The notes below the pieces were generated by a model that saw nothing but the letters and a program-made list of their open reading frames with translations, was not told where the DNA came from and searched no databases. A stretch of 64,000 nt of DNA from Petrosia ficiformis (lineage: Eukaryota > Porifera > Demospongiae > Haplosclerida > Petrosiidae). The stretch spans positions 4,512,501 through 4,576,500 of the forward strand of contig OX345637.1 in the NCBI GenBank assembly GCA_947044365.1. The letters run 5' to 3'. Each line of letters starts with the position of its first letter. Position 1 is the first letter of the stretch. Positions 53,717 through 64,000 of the stretch are shown here, in pieces. The translations under genes and the position numbers were made by a program.

Positions 53717-56700
53717 ATGGCAACAAGACATGATGAACTGACACGGAATGATAAACTTTATTTGGTGAGTGAATATAATGTGATCTCAAGTGTTCTTGTT
53801 ATTAAGAACAAAACTAATTACCTCACTATAGAGACATATCATTCAAATATATACTGTACATGTACAAGCTTTTGTAGTTTACATGATTTCAGTTGTATAG
53901 CATAAAAAATTGAATATGTATCTTTATAAAGTGTTGACATAATTGTAAATACATTTGATGAAGAAATCAATATTGAATAAGGTCAATAAATCACATGTGA
54001 TAGTATTGTTGTATTTACTATTTATACACATCATTTCTATCTGACAGTTTAGTATTGTTCTGATAATCATAAATGTTATAAGTTAAATCATCTAATCAGT
54101 CTACACACTAGTCAATAGAAACCACATCCTTTAATAGAATTCACTATGTCTTCATCCTCACATGTAATAGGAAGAGGATTACTATAAATAGTTTATCAAA
54201 AGTAGTCTTTCTCTGTGTACAAGACAATAGGAATCATAAAACCCAATGAATCCACTACCAGTTCTTGTTGTTATATAGTAATTATTATTAGTTATCTTCC
54301 ATACTATTTATTTGTACATAGTTGATATACACAGAACATTCAACAGATAAAATACTGTGTGTGGAACTGTGAATAATATAAATTATGAATTATCTGACAC
54401 AGTTTAGGCCCCTTGTCAGTACAGATATCATCAACATGTTAGCGAGCAAAGTTACAACCTGCCACACCTATCGTGCATAATTAATGAGGTGGCGAATAAT
54501 ATAGTTGATCCGGTTTGTGTCATTGGTCATGCTGATGGATGTTAGGATTTTACTATTTAAGATCCTCTAGAATTCAATCTTGAGAGATTCTTGACAATAT
54601 ACATTAGATATCAAACTTGAAGTAATGATAACTCACCAACAGTAGCCCTAAAGGAATTGCTGTGTAAACATGCTAGCTTATCAAATTTTACTATCTAATT
54701 GTATTGCGTTTCAATAGTTTGATTATCATGGGATTAAAGCTTCGAATCTTGAGTCTTCCAAGGAGAGGCAAAAGCCCCCAAAACACACACACACTCACAC
54801 TCGACTAACTTTGATTACTCTCACATAGCCACCCCTTCCTCTCAAGCGAGAGTGGGAGGGGCTGGCTATATGAGAGAAGGTAATGAGGATAATTCTGTCT
54901 TACATTTTTGCTGACTTCATACTTACAGAAAGGTTGTATGTGTAATCATGGATGAATTTGAGTGTCCAATGGCATCAAAATATGGTGGGTCACGAATGAA
55001 TTCAAACACTGCTGAACACATGAATGCAAATTCAATGATCAAATGACCAATTTAAAGACCTCATTTAATGAGATGAGTAATCCCACACTCTCTGCTCTCC
55101 CTCCTGCCAGCTTCAATTACACTGTTTCTAAATTGAGTACTCTGACATCAGTGTACTGGGAAAGGAAAATTCTAGGGGAACTGTGATGCAATGCAGCACC
55201 ACAGCAACTCCTACTGACTTTATAATGCAACCGTCTATACTGGGCTTGTTGGTTTGAAAATGAGGATGATGTACAACATCTCCTGACTAATCAATTAATA
55301 GATCCACAATGGTCTAATTCAATAGAGGTAATTGTTATATTCATACTTTTTATATACATTGTATTCATTATCCTAGTTGTTACAGTTGTATATTAACACT
55401 TCATTATGGTAATGGAAAATTACAAGTTCCATATAATAACATATTTCTGACAATAATAATTAAATAAATCATTAGTATTATAAATTCAACAGTACTATTA
55501 GTCATTAATACTAGTACTAGTAGAAAATAGATATTTATTGTAATTATGTTAATAAGTTACCATACATGTATATGTATTGGAATGATTTATTAGTACACTA
55601 TTAAACACTATGTACAGTGCTCTTCAATAACAAATTTTATTTTGGAAATATTATAAATATGAAAAGTTAAGAATAACTATCTTAATATATTGTGTGACTT
55701 GACCTAATAAGTTTAGTTATAATGATTATGAACAGTTAGTATTGATAATTTATTAATGATTACGAACTTTTTTAAACTATGATAATATCATGATTATAAA
55801 TTTCATAAGACATTAAGTATATCTATAATTATATGTGTATAGAGATGACATCAAAATTTAACTTGTGTTGTTGTTCAAGCTGGTTTTTACATGACTAAAT
55901 ATAATGTATATAATTGTATGAGTGTATGTGTCTTACAATGTACTGATAAATAAACATTTTATTTTTGTATTACTAACTACATTACTTAATACAGGATAAT
56001 AAATCATGTCTACATGCGGGTGCTAAATGTAGGAATACAGTTATAGTACAGTCTTTACTGGACAATCACTGGAAGGTTGATGCTGTTGATAGGGTGAGTT
56101 ATAGTTGGGTATGTATAAAATTCAATGTAGAGTGGGAAATGTTCGCTACAAAAACAATTTCATTGCTGAATCTTCTTCACTAAAATTGATCTCCTTCAAT
56201 TCTAATATTTATTTTATAATATTACACCCTATGAATACTCAATGATTCCTTGTAAATTGTTTTACAATAACCAACATAGACTAATTAAGTGTCAATGTAA
56301 TATCAAATTAATTACTTATGAGTGACATCATGATCATGTTACTATAACATACCTTATTGTCCACTCCTTTAAATATGTCACATGTTACTTAGTACTTTAG
56401 ATTACATGTATTGTATAATTTATTCATGCCTAAGTTACTATATAAAATTAGAATCCCTATATAAATATCTTTTGTTATTTTAAGGGAAATTATTATACAA
56501 TAAGTACAAGTATAATTATAGGGAAAAAAATGCGACTGTTAAAACCTTCAAGAGCTGATGTATACAAGTGTAACTGAATTATAATAGGAGAACTGACTTT
56601 AGTTATTTATAATATTACACACAGTTATTCAATAGACTTCCTGTTGTTATAGCAATTGTTTTGTGCTTTTGAAATTAAAGACTGCTATAAACTTGATGAT

Positions 56701-59700
56701 TAACTTATCATTATAAAATAAATTACACACATAGTGTTTGTTCTCATTATGACTGAACACATAAATTTAATGGATTGTGTAATTAATTTTTTTAGGAGGT
56801 ATTGAATGGGTTTGATGATGTATGTTTGATTTTTATTTTGATGATTATAATAGTATCATACATCAATATATCTTAAAGAGTATTATTGTATACAAGTATA
56901 GTCTTTAGCAAGTTTGAAACTAAAGATAATTTATGTGTTTCAATACCTCTATTAAAGCTCTGTGTAATTTACAGTAAATAGAGTATAATCCAAGGTTGAG
57001 TATACTAGCTATAAAGCCCTCCTAAAGGTGTTATCAACTGACTCATGTTATGTTGAGTGGAATTTATCATATATTGGTTTTTGCAACACATGATAAAACC
57101 ATACAATACAAAACGACTCATTTGTATCAGCTATGAGTACTCTGATACACCCACTCAACATTATATATAATAAAGTAAAAGCTGCATGTACTTCAAACAA
57201 CAACTTATTATATCAACATTAACCATTCACATATATGTGGTGACAATGGAAACAATATTATAAGACACTGTCTTGATGTTGCAGGCACCAAATATAATGA
57301 CATTTCTGTGGTTCAATTAATTAATTGTTATATTAATTAGTTAATTAATTAATTAATTAATCAATGAGTCCAAAGTAGTCTCTTTTAGTCTCATGAGTCC
57401 CTAGCAGTCTTTTAGAGTGTCATGAGTCTCCGAGTCTCGTGAGTCCCCATTGGTCTCATGAGTCTCCAGGAGTCTCTCCGAGTATCATCGGTCCTCAGTA
57501 GTCTCTCTGAGTCTTATGAGTCATCAGTAGTCTCTTTAAGTCTCATGAGTCCCCATAAGTGCTCTAGTAGTCTCTCTGAGTCACATGAGTCCCCAGTGGT
57601 CTCTGAGTCTCATGAGTCCTCATTGGTCTCATAAGTCTCCATTAGTCTATCTGAGTCTCATGAGTTCCCATTAGTCTCTTTGAGTCTCATGAGTCTCCAG
57701 TAGTCTCTTTGAGTCTCATGAGTCCTCTTTGGTCTCATAAGTCTCCAGTACTCTATCACAGTCCCATGAGTCCCCATTAGTCTATTGAGTCCTCATTAGT
57801 CTCCAGTAGTCTCTCTGAGTCTCATGAGTTCCCACTAGTCTCTTTGAGTCTCATGTACCACCATGAGTCTCCTTTATATCTGAGTCTCATGAGTCTCCAT
57901 TAGTCTATCTGAGTCCCATGAGTCCCCATTAGTCTCTCTGAGTCTCCAGTAGTCTCCAGTGGTCTCTCTGAGTCCTATAAACCCCCATTAGTCTCTCTGA
58001 GTATCAGGAGTCCCCAGTGACTCCCAAGTAATCCTTTTGAGTCTCATGAATCCCCAGTAGTCTCTTTGAGTCTCAAGAGTCTCCATTAGTTTATCTGAGT
58101 CCCATGAGTCCCCATTAGTCTCTCTGAGTCTCCAGTAATCTCCAGTGGTCTCTCTGAGTCTTATGAACCCCCATTAGTCTCTCTGAGTATCAGGAGTCCC
58201 CAGGAGTCTCTTTGTGTGTCATGAGTTTCTAGTAGTCTCTTTAAGTCTCATGAGTCCCCATAAGTGCTCTAGTAGTCTCTCTGAGTCACATGAGTCCCCA
58301 GTAGTCTCTGAGTCTCATGAGTCCTCATTGGTCTCATAAGTCTCCATTAGTCTCTCTGAGTCTCATGATTTCCCATTAGTCTCTTTGAGTCTCATGAGTT
58401 TCTAGTAGTCTCTTTGAGTCTCATGAGTCCCCATAAGTGCTCTAGTAGTCTCTCTGAGTCACATGAGTCCCCAGTAGTCTCTGAGTCTCATGAGTCCTCA
58501 TTGGTCTCATAAGTCTCCATTAGTCTCTCTGAGTCGCATGAGTCCCAGTAGTCTCTGAGTCTCATGAGTCCTCATTGGTCTCATAAGTCTCCATTAGTCT
58601 ATCTGAGTCTCATGAGTTCCCATTAGTCTCTTTGAGTCTCATGAGTCTCCAGTAGTCTCTTTGAGTCTCATGAGTCCTCTTTGGTCTCATAAGTCTCCCA
58701 GAGCTAAAAATAACATCCAGACAACGGTCAATTTCCGTGCAAATCTCGGTCATGGCCACTCAAATAATAGCACACTTGGTCATTATGTCCAGACAAAATT
58801 TTGAAAAATGCATGATATAATTAACTAGCTAACAACACAAGAATTCTTACATTGATGAAGACTTTTTTGTTGTCAAAGATAGTTATTTAAACACTCCATC
58901 TTTTACCATCTAAGTTGCGTTTTTCTTTTACATCTGTCTTCTCCATTTTTTCATGTTTGCTTAAGCAGCATAATTAAGCGCGCATGCGCAAAGCATACAC
59001 ACATGTGTGAGTTATTATAGTGTAACAGCTGTTAAAGCTTTGAAGTGTTTTTATAATGAAGCGAAGCCATTCAGGGCAAGATGTTGATGAGCCTTCTAAG
59101 AAAAGAAGTGTTACCCATTTAACCTTTACAAAGTGGCAGACAGAGCTGGACAAGGAGCTTCAGACTATGTCCTGGCTGGACTGTGAAGTAAAGAATGAAG
59201 GTGTGAAGAAGATGGTAACCAAGCTGTCTTGTAAAGTGTGTCGCAAATTTAAATCTAAGATTGCTGGTCGGCGAAATTATAGACAAATAATTAATTGCAT
59301 TATAGGCATTAACTCCATGTACAACTCTTTTTTTTCGATACAGTGACACTGTATTGAGTTATACATGGAGCTAATCGTACATTATTGTCTAATTATCTAT
59401 TTAATATATCATTAAGTGATGACCACTCAAAATAACCCAATGTCCGGGCAAATTTCAATATGTCTGGACAAAGTGACCAGTCAACATGTGAATGTTATTT
59501 TTAGCTCTGGTCTCCAGTACTCTATCACAGTCCCATGAGTCCCCATTAGTCTATTGAGTCCTCATTAGTCTCCAGTAGTCTCTCTGAGTCTCATGAGTTC
59601 CCACTAGTCTCTTTGAGTCTCATGAGTCAGTAGTAGTCTCTTTGAGTCTCATGTACCACCATGAGTCTCCTTTATATCTGAGTCTCATGATTCTCCAGTA

Positions 59701-61212
59701 GTCTTTTTGAGTCTCATGAGTCCCCAATAGTCTCTCTGAGTCTTCAGTAGTCTTCAGTGGTCTCTCTGAGTCTCATGAACCCCGTTTAGCATCCCTGAGT
59801 ATCAGGAGTCCCCAGTAGTCTCGTGACTCCCAACTAGTTTTTTTTGAGTCTCATAAGGTCTCTTTGAGTATCAGGATTCCCCATTAGTCTCTCTAAGTCT
59901 TCAGTAGTGCCCATTTTTCTCATGAGTTTCCAGTTGTCTCTCTGTGTCTCATGACTCCCCATTAGTCTCTCTGAGTCTCCAATAGTCTCCAGTAGTCTCT
60001 CTGAGTCTGATGAGCCCCCATTAGTCTCTCTGAGTATCATGAGTCCCAGTAGTCTCTCTGAGTATCACGAGTCCCCAGTTCTTGTGAGTCCTCATTGGTC
60101 TCATAAGTCTGCAGTGGTCTCTTTGAGTCTCATAAGTCCCCATTAGTCTCTGAAGTCTCATGAGTCTCTCTCAAAGTCGCGTGAGTCCCAATTAGTCTCT
60201 CTGAGACTCATGAATCCTCATTAGTCTTTTGATTCTCCAGTAGTCTCTTTGAGTCTCATGAGTTCCCATTAGTCTCTCTGAGTGTCATGAGTTTCTGGTA
60301 GTCTCTTTGAGTCTCATGGTAGTCTCTCTGAGTCGCATGAGTCCTCTTTAGTCTCTCTGAGTCTCATGAATCGTCATTGGTCTCTTGACTCTCCAGTAGT
60401 CTCTTTGAGTCTCATAAGTCCCCATTAGAGTCATGAGTCTCCAGTAGTCTCCCTGAGTCTCATGAGTCCCCATTAGTCTCATGAGTCTCCAATAGTCGCT
60501 TTGAGTCTCATGAGTCCTCAGTAGTGGTTTATATATAGTCTCCAGAAATTCCATTTTTAGTCTCAAGATTCTCATTACTACTCTTTGTGTAGTATTCTCC
60601 AGTAGATTCACAAGTCTCCAGTTGTCTCTAGAAAAGATTCCTTTTCTTTCCATTTCTGATATTGTGGATAACTGAACCTACATGTATGTCGGCTCTGTGT
60701 TTTAGGCCAGAATGGCACAACTATATACTTAAGGATGAGCACAGTAATTTACACTCTTTTGATAATGAAGTGATGCTTTCAACTTATGTTGCTCTCCTGA
60801 CATTCTCTAATAATGTTATAATTGAATCACAAGTCATATTTTGTAAGGAAGAACACACATATAAATTATTAAGCCTGAATTACAATCTATCACTACACTG
60901 ATATTGAGTATAATAGTAATTATTATTACATTTTCATAATGAAATAGTTGTCCAGTACACAACAGTGTTAATCTACAGCTATAATCACAGTTTGTATTAA
61001 TTAATTAGCTATACTATAAATTTTAGTGCTAGCTCCTATAGTTATCATGAAATACATACTACTGAACTAAAGACTATTTTTATATGTTTTCTATATAATT
61101 ATCTTTTTTTCAGTGGAAGCAAACACCACTTCATAATGCAGCACGGGAAGGACACAAAGATGTCATAGAAGTGTTGATAAGACATGGAGCCAGAATGGAT
61201 GTAGTTGATAAG
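53717..61212 (+). CDS. Ankyrin-repeat protein gene, partial
   Basis: Four plus-strand segments look like one gene. Probable exon 1 (53,717-53,764): MATRHDELTRNDKLYL before a GTGAGT donor. An exon ending at 55,327 reads YWACWFENEDDVQHLLTNQL and IDPQWSNSIE. Exon 55,995-56,093 is exactly 99 bp (DNKSCLHAGAKCRNTVIVQS, ending DNHWKVDAVDR). Exon 61,114-61,212 is also exactly 99 bp (WKQTPLHNAAREGHKDVIEV, ending RHGARMDVVDK). The last is a textbook ankyrin repeat with TPLHxAAxxGH. Each 99-bp exon is phase 0 and encodes one 33-residue repeat. The 5' edge of the second segment abuts the end of the 822-bp duplicated block and lacks a visible acceptor, so the gene may be damaged. Further repeats probably lie beyond the window. 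Function of the protein is unknown. Confidence 0.6.
54408..55229 (+). repeat. 822-bp duplicated block, copy B
   Basis: Near-identical partner of 49,842-50,663, beginning GGCCCCTTGTCAGTACAGAT and ending GACTTTATAATGCA. Its right border touches the ankyrin-coding segment that ends at 55,327. The hairpin is repeated at 54,818-54,876. Confidence 0.85.
55328..55994 (+). other. Intron of the ankyrin gene, AT-rich
   Basis: GTAATT donor to TACAG acceptor. AT-rich DNA with ACTAGTACTAGTAG near 55,505-55,525. No other feature was seen. Confidence 0.5.
58699..59509 (+). mobile_element. hAT element inserted in the GAGTC satellite
   Basis: Terminal inverted repeats CAGAGCTAAAAATAACAT are perfect over 18 bp at both ends. 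Subterminal TCCAGACA motifs are repeated inside both ends. GTCTCC flanks both sides, but the surrounding array is full of this word, so target-duplication length cannot be fixed. The satellite reads continuously if the element is removed (ATAAGTCTCC + AGTACTCTATC, as at 57,738). Confidence 0.8.
59056..59346 (+). pseudogene. Truncated N-terminal TTF-zinc-finger fragment of a ZNF862-like hAT gene
   Basis: From an ATG, 96 codons: MKRSHSGQDVDEPSKKRSVT, then LTFTKWQTELDKELQTMSWL and KLSCKVCRKFKSKIAGRRN. This parallels the minus-strand TFEKWQRTFDQEYQSSTWVK block at about 24,300. The CxxC pair begins a zinc finger, after which the frame drifts into non-coding sequence and stops. The transposase core is absent, so the surrounding element is non-autonomous. 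Confidence 0.6.
60797..61113 (+). repeat. Ankyrin-gene intron segment duplicated downstream
   Basis: This stretch, ending in the TTTTTTTTCAG acceptor, recurs at 63,497-63,826 with few differences (shared TAATTGAATCACAAGTCATA and GTCCAGTACACAACAGTGTT). Confidence 0.8.
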
Positions 61213-61734
61213 GTAATATTCATAATATACTAATATCAGTACCTTTGTCTTTTAATTGGAAGTCATGTGTGATGATATCAGCTGTTGTAATCATCATTTA
61301 CATTATAATTGAAGGTGTTTAGAACATTGTCAAAATTCAACAATGACAATTTATGTTCATTTCTCTATTGTCACTAATAATTATTGAGTAGAAATTTCAT
61401 TAGCTACTGTGGTATAGTAAAACTGTACACACTTAGTAGTGGAATTAATTGTACATGTAGTGTTATTTTAGCAGTTTGTTTAAATCTGAACTCTTCTTTT
61501 TGGTCAAATAACACTAGTATTATATAATTTATATTCAGTAATTAGAGGTATCGACTACGTATTTACAAGTTAGAGAATAATGACAAGACTAATTACATAA
61601 TACAAAAAGGCTATGAAACTAGTACAAGATAACCAGATTATATTCTGAAACTACAGCAAGATTATATCATCCTAGTTCATCACAACTGTCCCCTCTTTGT
61701 GAGTAGTGTTCCACACATTAATTAATATGATACA

Positions 61735-62950
61735 AAGTCCCCATAGCGGTCAATTGGTTGTCAGACTCTGGTCGACCTCTGGACTGCAGGAGTAGGAGTT
61801 GGTACTTCTGTTGTCACAATGACAAGCTCTTCATGGTCTTCCTGGATAGTATCATTTGGTAGAGTACATTGTAGAAGGTAAATTCATTTGGTGTGGTAGG
61901 TTAGAATTCCAACACATTTTAATAGGAACACATAGCAGCTTCTCAGGACTCCCAAATATTATATCAACTGGACGTCCCGAGCTGGAATGGTGATCTGTGA
62001 GTTGTTTTATGCACTGATGTCCTATAGGTCAGCATCACTGAAGGCAGTATCAAATCCCAATCTCCTTCTCTTTCCAGTGTGGTACTATGAAATCCCAATC
62101 TTCTTCTTTTTCCAGTGTGGCACATAGCATGCTCAATAGTGTGCGATAAAATCACTCTACCATTCCATCCATCTGGGGATGATAAAGAGTAGTAGTTCTG
62201 GTCTTTGTGATTTCAAATAGTGCACATAGTTCCTGGAACAGGTTAGACTCAAAGTTGCGTCCTTGGTTAGTGTGCAGTGTGAAGATATGTAGGCAAATCG
62301 ACAATTAAACAAGAGGACACGAGCTACAGTATGCTTCCATGTCCTTATGTTTCCTCGAGGTATTGCAGGGAGTGACCGTAAAATGTCCATTGCTATCTGA
62401 TCCAATAAGTTGGAAAAAAAAAAAGAAGGAGCAAGCGAGCTTTGGGGTGTTTTGAGGGAACGTTCTAGATGCACATGTGCAGATGTCTCAGTGACGACAC
62501 CGTTCTTTCACATCCTTTCTTTTGCCGACCCAGTAAAATTTTTGTTTCAGTTTATTAAGTGTTTTTTGTACTCCCAAATGACCAGCAGTAATACGGTAAA
62601 GTAATAATTGGTCTTTTGCAACCAACTATTGTCTCTGTGACCACAAACTTTGAACAGCATGACTTGTTAAAAAAGGGAATGTTTCCGGTAGGATATCATC
62701 CTCCAGCCAGTTTAGAACCTGGGTGATGTCAGGATCTTTTTGTTGTTGGTGGAGGAGCTCTTCATTACTCCAATGAGGTAGCCAATAATTTTCTACACTT
62801 GCAGCTAGTGTCCCATTATGGGAGCGAGTAAGCAATATATATTCCACACTACTTACAAGGCTTCCTTGATAAGGCATTAGCGTTACTATGGATTTGCCTC
62901 AGTCTGTGTAAAACGTCATGCACCATTTCAATCCAACAGGCAACCTGTCC
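61735..62950 (-). pseudogene. Ty3/Gypsy retrotransposon pol fragment (integrase region)
   Basis: On the minus strand from about 62,900 downward: a linker QQQKDPDITQVLNWLEDDIL, then an integrase zinc-binding region (AGHLGVQKTLNKLKQKFYWV, followed by a damaged Cys pair), MDILRSLPAIPRGN, RTLLSMLCATLEKE-like wording, LPSVMLTYRTSVHKTTHRSP, and a tail QPIDRYGDF near 61,740. This order is typical of the end of a Gypsy polyprotein (RNase H - integrase - C-terminus). Stops and frame changes occur throughout, so the copy is dead. No long terminal repeat was identified. Confidence 0.78.
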
Positions 62951-63496
62951 TTAGGATTCCTTGAAATTTCTGAGCTATTTAAGGCAATGGTAATCAGAAT
63001 GAGCTTGAAATGGACGACCATATAATATGGTTTGAAGTGCTGAATGGCCTATACAATAGATGGGCTAACATTTCTTTTCTAGGCTATCATTTCTTTTCTG
63101 ATAGAAATTCTCTCTCCACAAGCAATCAAACACATGCATGTGCCAAGTGCGCATATGCATGCATTCACACCCACGAGTATTATTAAAGTCATCACTCTAA
63201 ACCACATTAAGTTAATTTGTGTGTAATGATTTTTAGATTAAAGTGTTTGGCTGTAATGATTACATTAATTACCAACCTCCTGAATTATTATTATTGATGA
63301 TTAAAAACAAATCAACAATGATCATTACCCAGATTCAAATTTTGTTCCCTATCATTACTAGTAAATTCATAAGTTGTATTTTATTGCTACTAATATAAAG
63401 CATGTAAATCATTATAAATTTTATTACATTACTATCATGACATTAACAGATTGATATTGGGAGAACATAATTGTACATACTGAAACTGTGATTAGC

Positions 63497-63826
63497 TAAA
63501 TGTCTCCTGACATTCACTAATAGCATTATTATAGGAGTTTGATAATTGAATCACAAGTCATATTTTGTAAGGAAGAATACACATGTAAATTATTAATTAC
63601 AATCTATCACTACACTGATATTGAGTATAGTAGTAATGATTATTAAATTTTCATAATGAAATGGTTGTCCAGTACACAACAGTGTTAATCTATAGCTACA
63701 ATCACAGTTTGTATTAAGTAATTAGCTATACTTTAACTTTTAGTGCTAGCTCCTATAGTTTTTATGAAATACATACTACTGAGCTAACAACTATTATATG
63801 TTTGCTATATAATTATCTTTTTTCAG
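63497..63826 (+). repeat. Second copy of the ankyrin-gene intron segment
   Basis: Copy of 60,797-61,113, including the TTTTTTCAG acceptor, but followed by unrelated sequence (AACTGTTGTCTCCTGTTTGG) instead of the ankyrin exon. Confidence 0.8.
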
Positions 63827-63880
63827 AACTGTTGTCTCCTGTTTGGCCCCCCTCCAGCAACATCTTCCCATATACAATAA

Positions 63881-64000
63881 AGCAATTGGTCTTTTACAAT
63901 CAACTGTTGTCTCTGTGACCACAAACTTTGAACAGCATGACTTGTTGAAGAAGGGAATGTTTCCGGTAGAGTATCATCCTCCAGCCAGTTTAGAACCTGA
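63881..64000 (-). pseudogene. Second Gypsy pol fragment at the window edge
   Basis: GCAATTGGTCTTTTACAATC through TCCAGCCAGTTTAGAACCTG matches about 62,606-62,725 with a few substitutions. It continues beyond the window. Confidence 0.75.

Larger units (their letters stand above)
57364..60640 (+). repeat. GAGTC-rich satellite array of about 3.3 kb
   Basis: Degenerate units of about 29-30 bp built from AGTAGTCTCTTTGAGTCTCA and TGAGTCCCCATTAGTCTCTC. Higher-order repetition is visible: the segment near 57,700-57,900 recurs at 58,660-58,700 plus 59,510-59,690. The reverse strand gives spurious 10-residue repeat frames (THETQRDYWRLM). It lies in the ankyrin-gene intron between 56,093 and 61,114 and is interrupted by the transposon at 58,699-59,509. 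Confidence 0.9.

Noticed and set aside
59834..60653. Reverse-strand frames with THETQRDYWRLM-type repeats
   Set aside because: Periodic translation of the GAGTC satellite; the frame is open because the unit is about 30 bp and lacks stops, not because of coding selection.

Overview
This is a eukaryotic, AT-rich, intron-bearing genomic window with very many DNA transposons. Genes are split by GT..AG introns (some under 100 bp), coding density is low, and there are no bacterial operon signals. The conserved animal genes (ZMYND12, ELOVL3/6-like elongases, WDR43/UTP5, POT/SLC15) place it in a metazoan. Compact gene spacing, dense ACATGT-type repeats and the style of the transposase and BEN-domain genes suggest a demosponge such as Amphimedon. 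That species-level guess is inference only.

Layout. Positions 1-6.3 kb: a dead pogo-like transposase, nested MITEs, the first three exons of a ZMYND12 homologue (minus strand) and a small STPR (23-residue repeat) protein gene (minus). 6.4-8.9 kb: two tandem intronless ELOVL fatty-acid elongase genes; the first is head-to-head with the STPR gene across 146 bp. 9.07-39.36 kb: one complete 15-exon WDR43/UTP5 gene (about 596 residues; ribosome biogenesis) whose introns hold most of the mobile DNA in the window. 43.5-45.2 kb: a single-exon POT-family transporter (minus). 46-47.4 kb: exons of an unidentified gene (minus). 53.7-61.2 kb: a plus-strand ankyrin-repeat gene with one repeat per exon, carrying a roughly 3.3 kb GAGTC-rich satellite in an intron. 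61.7-64 kb: a decayed Ty3/Gypsy pol fragment and a rearranged local duplication.

The most interesting object is a DNA transposon in WDR43 intron 6 (19,400-22,018). It has 19-bp terminal inverted repeats and flanking TA. It encloses a Tc1-like DD34E transposase gene (plus) and, tail-to-tail on the opposite strand, a multi-exon BEN-domain gene. A second, diverged copy of the same two-gene layout lies in intron 7 (24,290-26,949), with the convergent 3' ends of both genes deleted. Both transposases carry an in-frame TAG at the same codon just after the first catalytic Asp. This looks like a two-gene Tc1+BEN transposon family.

Also visible are several hAT-type MITEs with exact 8-bp target-site duplications, Tc1/mariner-type MITEs with TA ends, a 61-bp-armed near-perfect palindrome, an 822-bp duplicated block and several minisatellites. 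I saw no rRNA, convincing tRNA or CRISPR array. All exon structures and homology calls come from reading the sequence and from memory of the families; no database search was run.
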